DNA of 64,000 nucleotides from Methanobacterium sp. (GTDB lineage: Archaea > Methanobacteriota > Methanobacteria > Methanobacteriales > Methanobacteriaceae), in assembly GCA_019084405.1 (NCBI GenBank), contig JAHRFX010000110.1, positions 1 through 64,000 on the forward strand, given 5' to 3'. Positions 9,854-18,302 of the stretch are shown here, in pieces. The notes below the pieces were generated by a model that was not told the origin of the DNA, did no database searches, and saw only the letters and a program-made list of their open reading frames with translations. The stretch's first letter is position 1, and every line of letters starts with the position of its first letter. A program made the position numbers and the translations under genes.

Positions 9854-11584
9854 TTATTCCTCCTCCAGAGTTTCCAATACTATTAAAATTTCTTCAACTG
9901 AAAAGGGCATTCCATTATATTTTAAAACCTTATGATCAATCTTTAAGCCCGTTTCCATTTGAAGGAGGTGGGCCATCTGCCCCTGGGCATTATTCTCAAA
10001 CATAACACTTTTTTTGGCCTTTTTAATTAATTCCCCTACCTGGGAAGAGAGGGGATATAATTGTTTGAGGTGTAATAGCGCCAGATCATCATTGTCCATT
10101 TCTACCAGGGCCTCTTTTAAGGGCCAGTATGTGGAACCCCAGCCCATAATCAGAGTTTTATATTGGGAGGAATTTAATGTGGAAAAAAATTCACCTGGAA
10201 CGGCTTCTTTTCTTATTTTATCCATCTTTTTTAGTCTTTTATCTACCATGAGGGTTCGAAGATCCAGATCTTCTGTTATGTGCCCTTCTTCATCATGTTC
10301 ATCTGAGTCAGCACATACCAATCCCTTTCCATGGCCCGGTATGCCCCGGGGTGAAATACCATCCGGGGTGAGGAGGTATCTTTTATAATCTGCTTCAGTT
10401 TCCACCAGGTAGTCCTCCACATCCAGATTTTCTATATCCAGGGAGGGCAGGTTATAATAAATATCAGCCAGATACTGGTCTGATAATATAAATACCGGGA
10501 TTTGATATTTATCAGCCAGATTAAATGATTTATGAGATAATTCCAGGGCATCTTTAAAGTTCCCCGGAGCAAAAATTATCCGGGGAAATTCCCCTGGACC
10601 AGAGTAGAGGGCCAGATTAAGATCTTCCTGGGCCGTTCTGGTGGGTAGCCCCACTGCCGGACCTGGTCTCTGGGCAATATAGATAACCACCGGGGTTTCA
10701 ATCATCCCCGCTAGGCCCACAGCTTCCTGCATAAGGGCAAAACCACTGCCAGAGGTGGCAGTCATAGCCCGGGCCCCGGCATAAGATGCCCCCAATGCCA
10801 TATTTAAGGCGGCGATTTCATCTTCTGCCTGTTCAAACACCATCTCAAATTCCGAGGCATTCTCTGCCATGAAAACCTGTAAGGGGCTGGAAGGGGTCAT
10901 GGGATAAGCGGAAATAAATTTACATCCCCCGGAAATACAACCTGAACCCACTGCCTGGGTACCGTTAATTAAGATTTCATTACTGATAGCCGGGTTTTTT
11001 TCTATTTTAATAGAAATCCGACCACTATCCAGTAGTTTTTTCCCTATATCGTATCCTGATACCCCTGCTTTTAAATCTTTTTCCAGGATCTTTTCACCCT
11101 TGGATGCAAAAAGGAGAGTGATGAGTTCATCAAATATGTCTTTATCCACCCCCATGATGCAGGACAGTGCTCCAGCAGCAATGACATTGGAGAATATGAG
11201 GCCCCCCAGTTTTTTGGCTTTAGAAATAAAGGGGGCTTTTAAGAGATTATAGTGGTTCTCATCCAGATCCTGTAATACCTCTTCATCCCCTAATATCAGA
11301 GTATTTCCAGTTATCCTCTTTTCCAGATGGGGAATGGCGCCCTTACTCAGGGCCACCAGGATATCAATCCGATCCCGGTAAGCTTTCACCCTTTTGGAAG
11401 AGGCTCTGATTTGGGTAGAGTTTTGACCTCCCCTCACCCGGGACATGTATTCCTTGGTGGAAAAAACATGGTAGCCCCCCATCTTCAAGGCCTGTACCAT
11501 AATATTCTCCACACTTTGAATTCCCTGCCCTGCTTCACCACAAAGCACCAGGGAAACATCTTCTTCTAATTTTATCTTGGACAT
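9854..11584 (-). CDS. 2-oxoacid:ferredoxin oxidoreductase, fused gamma-alpha subunit
   Basis: The 576-residue protein is a fusion of the gamma domain (about residues 10-190, with GEAGQGIQ and RVRGGQNS) and the alpha pyrimidine-binding domain (about 205-570, with [15 protein letters not shown] and [17 protein letters not shown]). Fused subunits of this kind pair with a single beta subunit, here immediately downstream. I start it at ATG 11584 because GGTGAAACC precedes it; an in-frame ATG at 11599 lacks a ribosome site. An iron-sulfur delta subunit is absent, as expected for the two-subunit type. Confidence 0.9.
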   Translation of the reverse strand: MSKIKLEEDVSLVLCGEAGQGIQSVENIMVQALKMGGYHVFSTKEYMSRVRGGQNSTQIRASSKRVKAYRDRIDILVALSKGAIPHLEKRITGNTLILGDEEVLQDLDENHYNLLKAPFISKAKKLGGLIFSNVIAAGALSCIMGVDKDIFDELITLLFASKGEKILEKDLKAGVSGYDIGKKLLDSGRISIKIEKNPAISNEILINGTQAVGSGCISGGCKFISAYPMTPSSPLQVFMAENASEFEMVFEQAEDEIAALNMALGASYAGARAMTATSGSGFALMQEAVGLAGMIETPVVIYIAQRPGPAVGLPTRTAQEDLNLALYSGPGEFPRIIFAPGNFKDALELSHKSFNLADKYQIPVFILSDQYLADIYYNLPSLDIENLDVEDYLVETEADYKRYLLTPDGISPRGIPGHGKGLVCADSDEHDEEGHITEDLDLRTLMVDKRLKKMDKIRKEAVPGEFFSTLNSSQYKTLIMGWGSTYWPLKEALVEMDNDDLALLHLKQLYPLSSQVGELIKKAKKSVMFENNAQGQMAHLLQMETGLKIDHKVLKYNGMPFSVEEILIVLETLEEE

Positions 11585-11862
11585 TGGTTTCACCAGCATT
11601 ATCCTATGGAAAATAATCTATTGAATAAGAATTAAGACCCCTTAAAATGAATACTAAATAAATCTATTCGTGAATAAAAGACTTTAAAAGCACCTGAAAA
11701 ATAAATAAGATTAATTAAGTGAATATGAAAAAAACTAAGGATACCGATCAGCCTTTTATAACATGTTGATTGTTTTAAAAAGGTTGTTGGAATTGATTTT
11801 AACATGAAATCATTATTTTATATGATTTTTGCAGTAAATAAATTGTTCTCATATTTTTTATA

Positions 11863-11940
11863 TTTTATAGGAAACATCATCTCTAATAATTAATCTCATA
11901 TTTTTATAGGAAACATCATCTCTAATAATTAATCTCATAT
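11863..11940. repeat. Perfect 39-bp tandem duplication in AT-rich spacer
   Basis: Two identical 39-base units lie head to tail (11863-11901 and 11902-11940), each beginning TTTTATAGGAAACATCATC. They sit in the 390-base spacer between the msrA stop and the start of the oxidoreductase operon, both on the minus strand. The rest of 11585-11977 is AT-rich with no open frame of note. The duplication is identical, so it is probably recent. A role in transcription end or start is possible but not shown. Confidence 0.85.
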
Positions 11941-11977
11941 CTTTCTTTTTTATTCAAATTACCCTATTAATTAATAA

Positions 11978-12466
11978 CTAGAAGAAGTGGCAGCTTTTTC
12001 CTCCTCTTTTTTCCAGGTACTGCTGATGGTAATCCTCTGCCGGGTAAAAGGTGGTGGCCGGTTCAATGACGGTTACAATTTCCTTATCATACCCCGGGGA
12101 TGACTGCAGTTTTTCCACCGAAATCAGAGCCTGAGCCTTCTGCTCCAGGTTATGATAAAAGATAGCAGAACGGTACTGGTATCCAATATCTGGTCCCTGA
12201 CGATTTAAGGTGGTAGGGTCGTGGATTTTCCAGAATAAATCCAGAAGCTCGTTATAGGAGATTTCTTCCTGGTTATAGGTCACCTGAACCACTTCGGCAT
12301 GTCCACTATCTCCCTGGCATACATCTTCATAGGTGGGATCTTTTAGATGGCCCCCCATATAGCCTGCTTCTGTGGATTTAACTCCATTGAGCTTTCTAAA
12401 TGCATCTTCCACACCCCAAAAACATCCTGCACCAAAGGTAGCTTTTTGCGTTTTATCTTCTTTCAT
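11978..12466 (-). CDS. msrA: Peptide methionine sulfoxide reductase MsrA
   Basis: The 162-residue MsrA repairs methionine-S-sulfoxide in proteins. The catalytic GCFWGVED motif starts near residue 14; the conserved [16 protein letters not shown] and [11 protein letters not shown] blocks follow, and the C-terminal [11 protein letters not shown] region is complete, ending with a cysteine three residues from the end that could resolve the disulfide. I choose ATG 12466, just before the conserved core, with AGGATA upstream; a longer frame to 12544 adds 26 unlikely residues. It is monocistronic. Confidence 0.92.
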   Translation of the reverse strand: MKEDKTQKATFGAGCFWGVEDAFRKLNGVKSTEAGYMGGHLKDPTYEDVCQGDSGHAEVVQVTYNQEEISYNELLDLFWKIHDPTTLNRQGPDIGYQYRSAIFYHNLEQKAQALISVEKLQSSPGYDKEIVTVIEPATTFYPAEDYHQQYLEKRGGKSCHFF

Positions 12467-12620
12467 ATTATCTATATCCTTGATAGGGATTATCATAAAA
12501 CAGATAAGTTCTCCCTGATTATACCAGAAAATGGTAATCATCACTGGTAGTTGATATTATGTTTTTATAAATACAAATTTTTTACCATATTTTTTAAAAA
12601 CTAAACCAGGAATAAATTAA

Positions 12621-13320
12621 TTAGTAATTAACTGGCACTATCGATTTTTCAAGTGATATGTTTTTTTCATGGACAATTTTATTAAAGGCTTTCATCTCCT
12701 TTTTTAACCATTCCTTGCACTCTTCATCGCTTTTTTCTTTTATCACTCGTTCTTTTTCTTCGGCCTTATCTTTTAAGATTTCAATCTCAGCTTCACGGTT
12801 ATAAAAGATGTTTAATAGCCGGTATTTTGTTAATTCCTGTTGAAAGGTTGTTTTTCTGGGGAAATTGCAAATCAAAGATTTTGCAAACTTGCAACGAACA
12901 GTTGCAAGAGTCGTTGACTATGCGCTTGTTCAGATGCAAAAGGCAAAACTGGTGAATCAGATTCTCACCGAAAAAATCCTCTAAAACACCTGAATAACTG
13001 GGATAAAGGTCTGTTACCACAAATGTTACCGTATTTGGGTCTAAATGCCGTCCCAGGAACTTTTTGATGGTGTCAGGATCGTTTTTATCGTGAAGTTCAT
13101 CAGCAATGGGTTGAGCCGTGAAATGATCCAGGAGTGTAAGGCGATATTTCTGTGAACGACCACGTTTCGGGAACTGTTCATCATAATGAACAATATGAGA
13201 AACTTCTAAAGGTGGAACAACAGCTTCTTCCACGGAATCAGTGAAAGCACGGAGTATGGTGTCTTTTCCCTGGGGGAAAATATGTTCCATTACCTGTGAA
13301 ATACCAGATCTGGACTTGAA
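12621..13320 (-). pseudogene. Remnant of a DDE-type transposase, frameshifted and truncated
   Basis: On the minus strand, a frame entering near 13320 encodes a transposase core with HYDEQFPKRGRSQKYRLTLL and FVVTDLYPSYSGVLEDFF, carrying two acidic catalytic-type residues, and LIHQFCLLHLNKRIVND. Near 12870-12900 the homologous reading moves to another frame (FPRKTTFQQELTKYRLLNIF, then a Lys/Glu-rich helix) that stops at 12621. The change of frame lies beside an inverted repeat CTTGCAAC-n5-GTTGCAAG (12888-12908). The N-terminal and C-terminal parts are missing. The family cannot be named from memory; it is not the same as the element at 52-53 kb. Confidence 0.65.
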
Positions 13321-13323
13321 AAT

Positions 13324-13545
13324 GCCAACGTGCCGGTGCTGGTGATGACTGGGGAAAAAGATTATAAAATCATAAAAGAATCGGCAAGAGATCTTTTGAA
13401 CGTCCTTCCAAATTCAAGGGGAGCTATGGCTTTGAAGGTGGGGCACATGTGGAATATAGAAAATCCAGAACTTTTTAACAATGCTTTAAGGGCATGGATA
13501 ACTGATGAAGATTTGCCTGAAGGCTTGGAATCAATTAGTCCTTGA
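13324..13545 (+). pseudogene. C-terminal fragment of an alpha/beta hydrolase
   Basis: This plus-strand frame encodes ANVPVLVMTGEKDYKIIKES followed by PNSRGAMALKVGHMWNIENP and ALRAWI. That is the end of an alpha/beta hydrolase: the strand carrying the catalytic Asp (GEKD) and the loop with the catalytic His (GHMWN). The N-terminal two thirds, with the nucleophile, is absent. The fragment begins where the opposite-strand transposase remnant begins, so a transposon-linked deletion is the simple explanation. A GTG at 13330 could start a 71-residue peptide, but it would not be an enzyme. Confidence 0.65.
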
Positions 13546-13621
13546 ATTTTAGTAATGTAACAAAGGAAAGTTTTTAATTAAACATGTTCATAACTATTTT
13601 AAAATTTTGGAGGAAAAAGCT

Positions 13622-13705
13622 ATGACTATTACAATAGGCCATATAATTTTGATTTTAGTTGTTTTGGGAATAATTGCACTCGTTTTAACTAAAATAAAAA
13701 AATAA
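13622..13705 (+). CDS. Very small single-pass membrane peptide (27 aa)
   Basis: The ATG follows TTTTGGAGGAAAAAGCT, a strong ribosome site with good spacing. The 27-residue product begins MTITIGHIILILVVLG and ends LTKIKK, that is, one hydrophobic helix with a basic cytoplasmic tail. It ends two bases before the stop of the convergent gene at 13708. The combination of ribosome site, single helix and positive tail supports expression. Function is unknown; small peptides of this form can be membrane-complex subunits or toxins. Confidence 0.55.
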   Translation: MTITIGHIILILVVLGIIALVLTKIKK

Positions 13706-13707
13706 AT

Positions 13708-14212
13708 TCATTTTTCACGAAATAATTCTTCTGCAGGACAACCTAATTCACGTTGTTTACACTTTCCACAGGTTAAAAAGCCTCTAACTAATGCATTACC
13801 TGCAAATGAAAGAATTAATAATGCTGCAATCAAAAATAGGATTATCCATGAAAAATTATACATTAAACTGATAATTCCGCCAAGCACCGGGAAAATAAAG
13901 ACCATCATGTCTGGAATCATGTCTTTCCAGCTTAACTCCTTTTGGGAAAATTTAGAAGAATCTCCTTTTTTAAAGAGTAAAGCGCTTAAACGGCCTTTAC
14001 CAAAACCGCAAATCTTTCCATAATAGTAGCAATTGACACAACCATTTTTTAAGCATGATTTCTAAAAAAAGACAGTATAAAAGATATAATATGGCGTAAA
14101 TTAATCCCAGGCCAGATAAAATGTATGCACCAATGATGTAAATGGATAATGAAACCATGTTGGACAAGATGACTATCCAAAGGGGATAATTTTCATAACA
14201 GTGATTTTCCAT
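13708..14212 (-). pseudogene. Frameshifted membrane protein with conserved cysteines
   Basis: Two minus-strand frames form one gene. The first (from ATG 14212) encodes MENHCYENYPLWIVILSNMV and two hydrophobic helices. After a single-base shift near 14057 the reading continues as CLKNGCVNCYYYGKICGFGKG, two more helices, and a final LTCGKCKQRELGCPAEELF. Removing one A from GAAATC at the shift restores an open frame of about 168 residues. The cysteine pairs in the middle and at the end suggest a metal or redox site facing one side of the membrane. Family not recognised. Either a decayed gene or a sequence error. Confidence 0.6.
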
Positions 14213-14401
14213 ATTTAAAATTATTTACTTATAAAGTATTAATATTTGGGGTGTTTAATAAAGCCAAGGCTTAGTTTATTAGATAAAAAAGAGAATCCTA
14301 TGAAAATTAAAGAACCGAAAATAGTTTAAACAGTAAAAAAACATTAATTTATTTACTTGAATTCTAAAATATCAAGATTAGAATCTTAAATGGGAGAAAA
14401 G

Positions 14402-15069
14402 ATGTCAGAAGAGATAAAAACCATTAAATTAAAACTATTCGGTGGGTTAACCAGTGTTAATTGCTACCTTATAAAAACAGATGATGGATTTATTCCCATA
14501 GACACAGGAAATTCCGGTAAACGCCATGAACTTGAAAAAGAGCTTAATAATGTGGGCTGTGAATCTGGAAATCTTAATTTAATTGTGGTAACTCATGGGG
14601 ATTCAGACCACACTGGTAACTGTGCATATCTGCAAGATAAATACGGTGCGAAAATAGCCATGCACCAGGGCGATTCTGGAATGGTCCAAAAGGGTGACAT
14701 GCTCTGGAACAGAAAAGGAAACATTCTTTCTAAGATAATAAATCCTTTCATGGGATTAGGTAAATCTGATAGATTTGTACCTGATTTTTACGTGGAAGAT
14801 GGCTACGATCTATCGGAATATGGATTAAATGCTAGAATTATACATCTTCCTGGCCATTCTTTAGGTTCCATTGGGATATTGACAAAGATGGGGATCTGTT
14901 TTGTGGAGACCTGTTTACCAACACCAAGAAGCCAGCCATTAATTCCATCATGGACGATAAAGTGGCTGCCAATACCAGCATTGAAAAATTGAAAGATTTA
15001 AATGTTGATATGGTTTATCCAGGTCATGGTAAATCTTTTCGAATGGAGTTCGTTATCATGGTTAGATAA
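14402..15069 (+). pseudogene. Metallo-beta-lactamase fold hydrolase, frameshifted
   Basis: The N-terminal 160 residues match an MBL-fold hydrolase: FGGLTSVNCYLIKTDDGF, the metal site THGDSDHTGN and the HLPGHSLGSIGIL strand. At about 14880 the frame is lost; the other frame continues as DGDLFCGDLFTNTKKPA and reaches VDMVYPGHGKSFRME, the last conserved His motif, to a stop at 15069. One single-base indel therefore separates the two halves. ATG 14402 has GGGAGAAAA just upstream. The second His of the usual HxHxDH is Asp here, as in some family members. The substrate is unknown. Confidence 0.75.
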
Positions 15070-15143
15070 GTTAATAAAAAAAGCATAGGATATTTCCATG
15101 ACCTTTTTTACGAGGATTAGAAAGTATTTAGTGGTAGGTTATC

Positions 15144-15611
15144 ATGGAAGATAATAAAAATAATAAAACAGATGCCAGAGAAATTAGTCGAAAAAAAGAC
15201 TTGGAGGGTGTTACTTTTCAATATACTGCTCCTGTTAATTTTCTATTGGAACGTCTCGTTCTTTTAGGAATGTTTTATGCTGAATTTGATGGTTTGAAGG
15301 ATTATTTTTATTCGGATTCGAAGTGCATTGGATGCGGAACGTGTGAAAGGGTTTGTTTGTCTGGTAAAATAAAAATGATTGATAATAAACCTGTATGGCA
15401 AAAAGATATCAAATGCGATATGTGCTATGCATGTCTTAACTATTGTCCTGTACAAGCGGTTCAAATTAAATCCAAATGGTATATGAATTCATATACAGAA
15501 GAAAATGAAAGGTATCCTCATCCGTATGCAGCAGCAGACGATATTGCTGGACAAAAAAGAAGGAGGAAATTAAATGAAAATAAGGATTATAGTTCATTCA
15601 TACACTGGTAA
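15144..15611 (+). CDS. Two [4Fe-4S] ferredoxin, EFR1-like C-terminal half only
   Basis: The 155-residue product has two cysteine clusters, CIGCGTCERVC and CDMCYACLNYC, and then YPHPYAAADDIAGQK. It closely matches the C-terminal half of the EFR1-type protein at 16.8-17.6 kb, but the flavodoxin domain of about 160 residues is missing. Its paralogue ends at IAGQK; here the frame runs 16 residues further, into the next gene, overlapping it by 38 bases. It may be a stand-alone ferredoxin for the flavodoxin that follows, or a truncated remnant. Confidence 0.65.
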   Translation: MEDNKNNKTDAREISRKKDLEGVTFQYTAPVNFLLERLVLLGMFYAEFDGLKDYFYSDSKCIGCGTCERVCLSGKIKMIDNKPVWQKDIKCDMCYACLNYCPVQAVQIKSKWYMNSYTEENERYPHPYAAADDIAGQKRRRKLNENKDYSSFIHW

Positions 15612-16038
15612 CACCTATGAAGTTGCCAAGAAGCTTCAAGAGAGGCTTTTAGATGATGGAAAGGATGTAGAAATACAAAGAGTAAGTATGGTTGGTGGAG
15701 ATAAACCTAAAGGTAAAGATATAATCATTGAAAACCCACCAGAAGTAGAAAAATATGATGCGTTAATTTTTGGATCTCCAGTACATGCATTTGCCCTATC
15801 TCTGGCAATGAAAACTTATCTGGAAGAGATACCATCGCTCCATGGCAAGAAAATTGCACTTTTCGTTACTAAGGGCACGCGCTTTAACTGGACGGGCGGT
15901 AACCAAGCAATCAACAAAATGAAAAAAATCTGCCAGTCCAAAGGCGGAACAATCATAGGGACAGGCATAGTTATCTGGAACAAACAGCGCCATGAAAAAA
16001 TTGCAGAACTGGCCCGAGAATTTAGTGGATTGTTTTAG
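15574..16038 (+). CDS. Flavodoxin-family protein
   Basis: The 154-residue protein begins MKIRIIVHSYTGNTYEVAKKL, which carries the FMN phosphate loop (S-x-T-G-N-T). It keeps the ALIFGSPVHAFALS and KKIALFVTKG strands of the flavodoxin fold. It should carry FMN and move electrons in the cytoplasm. AGAAGGAGGAAATTAA gives a strong ribosome site for ATG 15574. The preceding ferredoxin gene overlaps it, so the pair may supply in two polypeptides what the EFR1 protein nearby has in one. Confidence 0.85.
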   Translation: MKIRIIVHSYTGNTYEVAKKLQERLLDDGKDVEIQRVSMVGGDKPKGKDIIIENPPEVEKYDALIFGSPVHAFALSLAMKTYLEEIPSLHGKKIALFVTKGTRFNWTGGNQAINKMKKICQSKGGTIIGTGIVIWNKQRHEKIAELAREFSGLF

Positions 16039-16175
16039 TTGATTCCTAATGAGTTTAAGGAGAGGATATTATGTAAATACATAGTTTTACTATCGGATCA
16101 TAAAAAATAATACTTAATAAGAACAATACATTATCATTGAATTTTGGCTAAAGGAATTTCAAATGGGGGTTCATC

Positions 16176-16553
16176 ATGAATAAAACGAGAGTTGCAGCAT
16201 CAATTATTGGTATTTTTGCCGGGCTTGGAGGTGGAGTGTTTCATGGTATTGGGGAGGTGCTTCAGGGTAGCGTAGCTCCAAACGGAATGATGATACAGGC
16301 CTGGCCTGCCATGCAAGCAACGGCAGGAGAGCCTGCAATGACCATAGTTCCCAATTTCCTCTTAACCGGAATACTGGCTATTATCCTGGGCATCATAGTC
16401 ACAGTATGGGCGGCGGCGTTTCTAGAGAGGAAAAACGGGGGCCTGGTCCTGATTTTGCTTTCAATAATAATGCTCCTATTTGGTGGAGGAATCATCCCGC
16501 CCATATTTGGGGTATTAGCGGGAATCATTGGCACAAGAATTAAACCGGACTAA
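16176..16553 (+). CDS. Membrane protein with about four helices, unknown function
   Basis: The 125-residue product has hydrophobic segments at about 7-25, 60-85, 90-105 and 108-120, with glycine-rich turns (GIFAGLGGGVFHGIGEVLQG). No catalytic motif is visible. ATG 16176 is preceded by GGGGGTTCATC, a plausible ribosome site. It sits alone between the flavodoxin and the EFR1 gene on the same strand. Family not recognised. Confidence 0.65.
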   Translation: MNKTRVAASIIGIFAGLGGGVFHGIGEVLQGSVAPNGMMIQAWPAMQATAGEPAMTIVPNFLLTGILAIILGIIVTVWAAAFLERKNGGLVLILLSIIMLLFGGGIIPPIFGVLAGIIGTRIKPD

Positions 16554-16558
16554 AAATA

Positions 16559-16690
16559 TTGCTTATTAATAAAACCTGGTACGAACAGTATCAGGTATTA
16601 TTAAATGAAGGGGCTTTGGATGTGCAGGCCATAAAAAGGGCTTTGAAAGTAAAATCAGGCATCATGGTTTTGCTTCAAGATCTGCACTAG
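16559..16690 (+). pseudogene. Short coding-like fragment (43 codons), possible gene remnant
   Basis: After the membrane protein stop, a frame from a TTG at 16559 encodes TWYEQYQVLLNEGALDVQAI and then KRALKVKSGIMVLLQDLH before a stop. The composition is protein-like and amphipathic, but no ribosome site is present and no family is recognised. It may be the tail of a lost gene. Confidence 0.25.
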
Positions 16691-16759
16691 AAGCTCTGCA
16701 CTGAAAATAACGTGATAAGAAACTTTACTGGATTTTTGATCAGCAATGGGATGAATAAA

Positions 16760-17581
16760 ATGAATAACGTTGAAATTTATTATTTTTCAGGAACTGGTAA
16801 TTCGTTGCACGTGGCCAAAGAATTACAAAAACTAATTCCAGAGACAAAGCTAATACCAATTGTAAGTCTTTTAAACAAAGAATTTATAGAAACAAAGGCA
16901 GAAACGGTAGGTTTTGTGTTTCCTATCCATCTGGCAATGGCTCCTGCTCCTGTAATTGAATTTCTTAAGAAACTCGACTTAAAATCAGCCAAATATATTT
17001 TGGCAGTAGCAACACGGGCTGGTAGCCAGCATAGAGCATTCATTGACCTGGAAAAAATTTTGAAGAAGAAAGGTAAAGGTTTAGATTCATATTTCACTTT
17101 AAATATGGCCAGCAACGATCCAAAATTTGAAGGATGGCACCCAGCAACAGCAGAAGAAATAGCAAAGTTGGAATCTGAGGTTCAAAATAAACTGAATTCC
17201 ATCCAAGAAATTGTTATAAATAAAGAAAAAAGCCGGGAAAAAGACACTAATTTCACTGTTCCTATGCCAGTATTTTCAATTCTCTCACTACTTCTTCCAA
17301 TTCTTAATAGATTGTATAATGTCGAGTTTTATGCTGATGCAAAGTGTGTAGGTTGTGGAACGTGTGAAAAGGTTTGTTTATCCCAAAAGATAAAGATAAT
17401 TAATGGAAAACCAGTATGGCAAAAAGATGTCCAATGTTTTTTCTGCCACGCCTGTCTCAATTATTGCCCAGAGCAAGCGGTTCAAATCAAATCCACACGT
17501 TTGCTTAAATCGTATACAGATAAGAATGAAAGGTATTCTCATCCATACGCGATAGTAGATGATATTGCTGGGCAAAAATGA
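16760..17581 (+). CDS. EFR1-family flavodoxin-ferredoxin fusion protein
   Basis: This protein of about 273 residues joins an N-terminal flavodoxin domain (IYYFSGTGNSLHVAKEL, residues about 5-150) to a C-terminal pair of [4Fe-4S] clusters (CVGCGTCEKVC and CFFCHACLNYC). Such EFR1 proteins move electrons between FMN and iron-sulfur centres; partners are unknown. Three in-frame starts are possible: GTG 16712, ATG 16751 and ATG 16760. I prefer 16760, which has GGGATG six bases upstream, but 16751 is nearly as likely. It is intact, unlike its truncated relative at 15.1 kb. Confidence 0.82.
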   Translation: MNNVEIYYFSGTGNSLHVAKELQKLIPETKLIPIVSLLNKEFIETKAETVGFVFPIHLAMAPAPVIEFLKKLDLKSAKYILAVATRAGSQHRAFIDLEKILKKKGKGLDSYFTLNMASNDPKFEGWHPATAEEIAKLESEVQNKLNSIQEIVINKEKSREKDTNFTVPMPVFSILSLLLPILNRLYNVEFYADAKCVGCGTCEKVCLSQKIKIINGKPVWQKDVQCFFCHACLNYCPEQAVQIKSTRLLKSYTDKNERYSHPYAIVDDIAGQK

Positions 17582-17620
17582 TAAAGGGATGAATAGAATT
17601 GTATAACAAAGAGTGAATTA

Positions 17621-17790
17621 ATGTCTGAACTGGAATTAAATGAGGGTGATAGTATGGAAACTGCATATTCCAGCTGGAATTGCTCTACAAAGTCAGCATC
17701 TCGAAAGAGGAGTGGATCAAAATACGAATCAAAGTAAATTTGGACAAACAGGGAAATGTAGTCATAACCGTGGAGCACAATACAAAATAA
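17621..17790 (+). pseudogene. Small frameshifted gene of about 56 codons
   Basis: An ATG at 17621 opens MSELELNEGDSME. One added base near 17658 would join it to the frame that encodes NCIFQLELLYKVSISKEEW and then IKIRIKVNLDKQGNVVITVE before the stop at 17790. The second part has the alternating pattern of beta strands and reads as real protein. Family not recognised. It precedes two tiny membrane protein genes on the same strand. Confidence 0.45.
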
Positions 17791-17804
17791 AAGGAGGAAA
17801 AAAT

Positions 17805-17957
17805 ATGAAATTAAGTGATCAACATAAAGTGTCAATAGTAGTCGGAGTTTGTTTGTTTGGTCTAGTTGTTGTGCTCAAGAATGTTCTTCTTGTGGTCGCA
17901 ACGTCGTATATGCTGGAAACGTTATACGCAATCGGCTCCGGGACACAATATATTTAA
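17805..17957 (+). CDS. Small membrane protein (50 aa), unknown
   Basis: The ATG follows AAAAGGAGGAAAAAAT, a strong ribosome site. The product starts MKLSDQHKVSIVVGVCLFGL and has one long hydrophobic stretch (about residues 8-32), then a short polar end. It is separated by 41 bases from the next small membrane gene, suggesting one transcript. Function is unknown. Confidence 0.55.
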   Translation: MKLSDQHKVSIVVGVCLFGLVVVLKNVLLVVATSYMLETLYAIGSGTQYI

Positions 17958-17998
17958 AAGTCGAAAAATTAAATCTTAAGAAGGAGATGAATAAAAAA

Positions 17999-18223
17999 AT
18001 GAAAGAGGAAACAAAAATATTAATAGTTGCATTTGTTCTTCCATTGCTCTTGGCAATATTTTTTAAGAATATAGTACACAAACCACAAGACGTTGTACCT
18101 TTGTTTTTGATTCCAATATTTCTTTGGACTGGATATATAACAGGGAAGGCTGGTGCTAAAGTTTGGATAGGCGTGACGCTATTTATCACTGTTGCAATGG
18201 CTGCATTATACGCGTTCTTTTAG
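17999..18223 (+). CDS. Small membrane protein (74 aa) with three helices
   Basis: The product starts MKEETKILIVAFVLPLLLAI and has hydrophobic helices at about 5-22, 33-50 and 55-74. I chose ATG 17999 because GGAGATGA lies eight bases upstream; the ATG inside that sequence would have no spacing. A spacer with small hairpins (CTTAC-TTC-GTAAG near 18259-18271) follows, before the TPR gene, which uses the same GGAGATGAATAA leader. Function is unknown. Confidence 0.6.
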   Translation: MKEETKILIVAFVLPLLLAIFFKNIVHKPQDVVPLFLIPIFLWTGYITGKAGAKVWIGVTLFITVAMAALYAFF

Positions 18224-18302
18224 AGCTTTCCTTTGGCGTCCCTCTGCCGACTCTTCGGCTTACTTCGTAAGTCTAGTCCTTACTCTCACAGGAGATGAAT
18301 AA

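Noticed and set aside
12888..12908. Inverted repeat as the end of an insertion sequence
   Set aside because: It lies inside the transposase reading region, not at an edge, and no matching partner was seen.
17640..17957. A 105-codon gene covering both the small frameshifted gene and the 50-residue membrane protein
   Set aside because: The upstream part lacks a ribosome site and is out of frame with the better protein-like reading; the strong GGAGG lies just before 17805.
18224..18302. tRNA or structured RNA in the spacer before the TPR gene
   Set aside because: Only small five-base hairpins are present; no cloverleaf, no conserved T-loop sequence.
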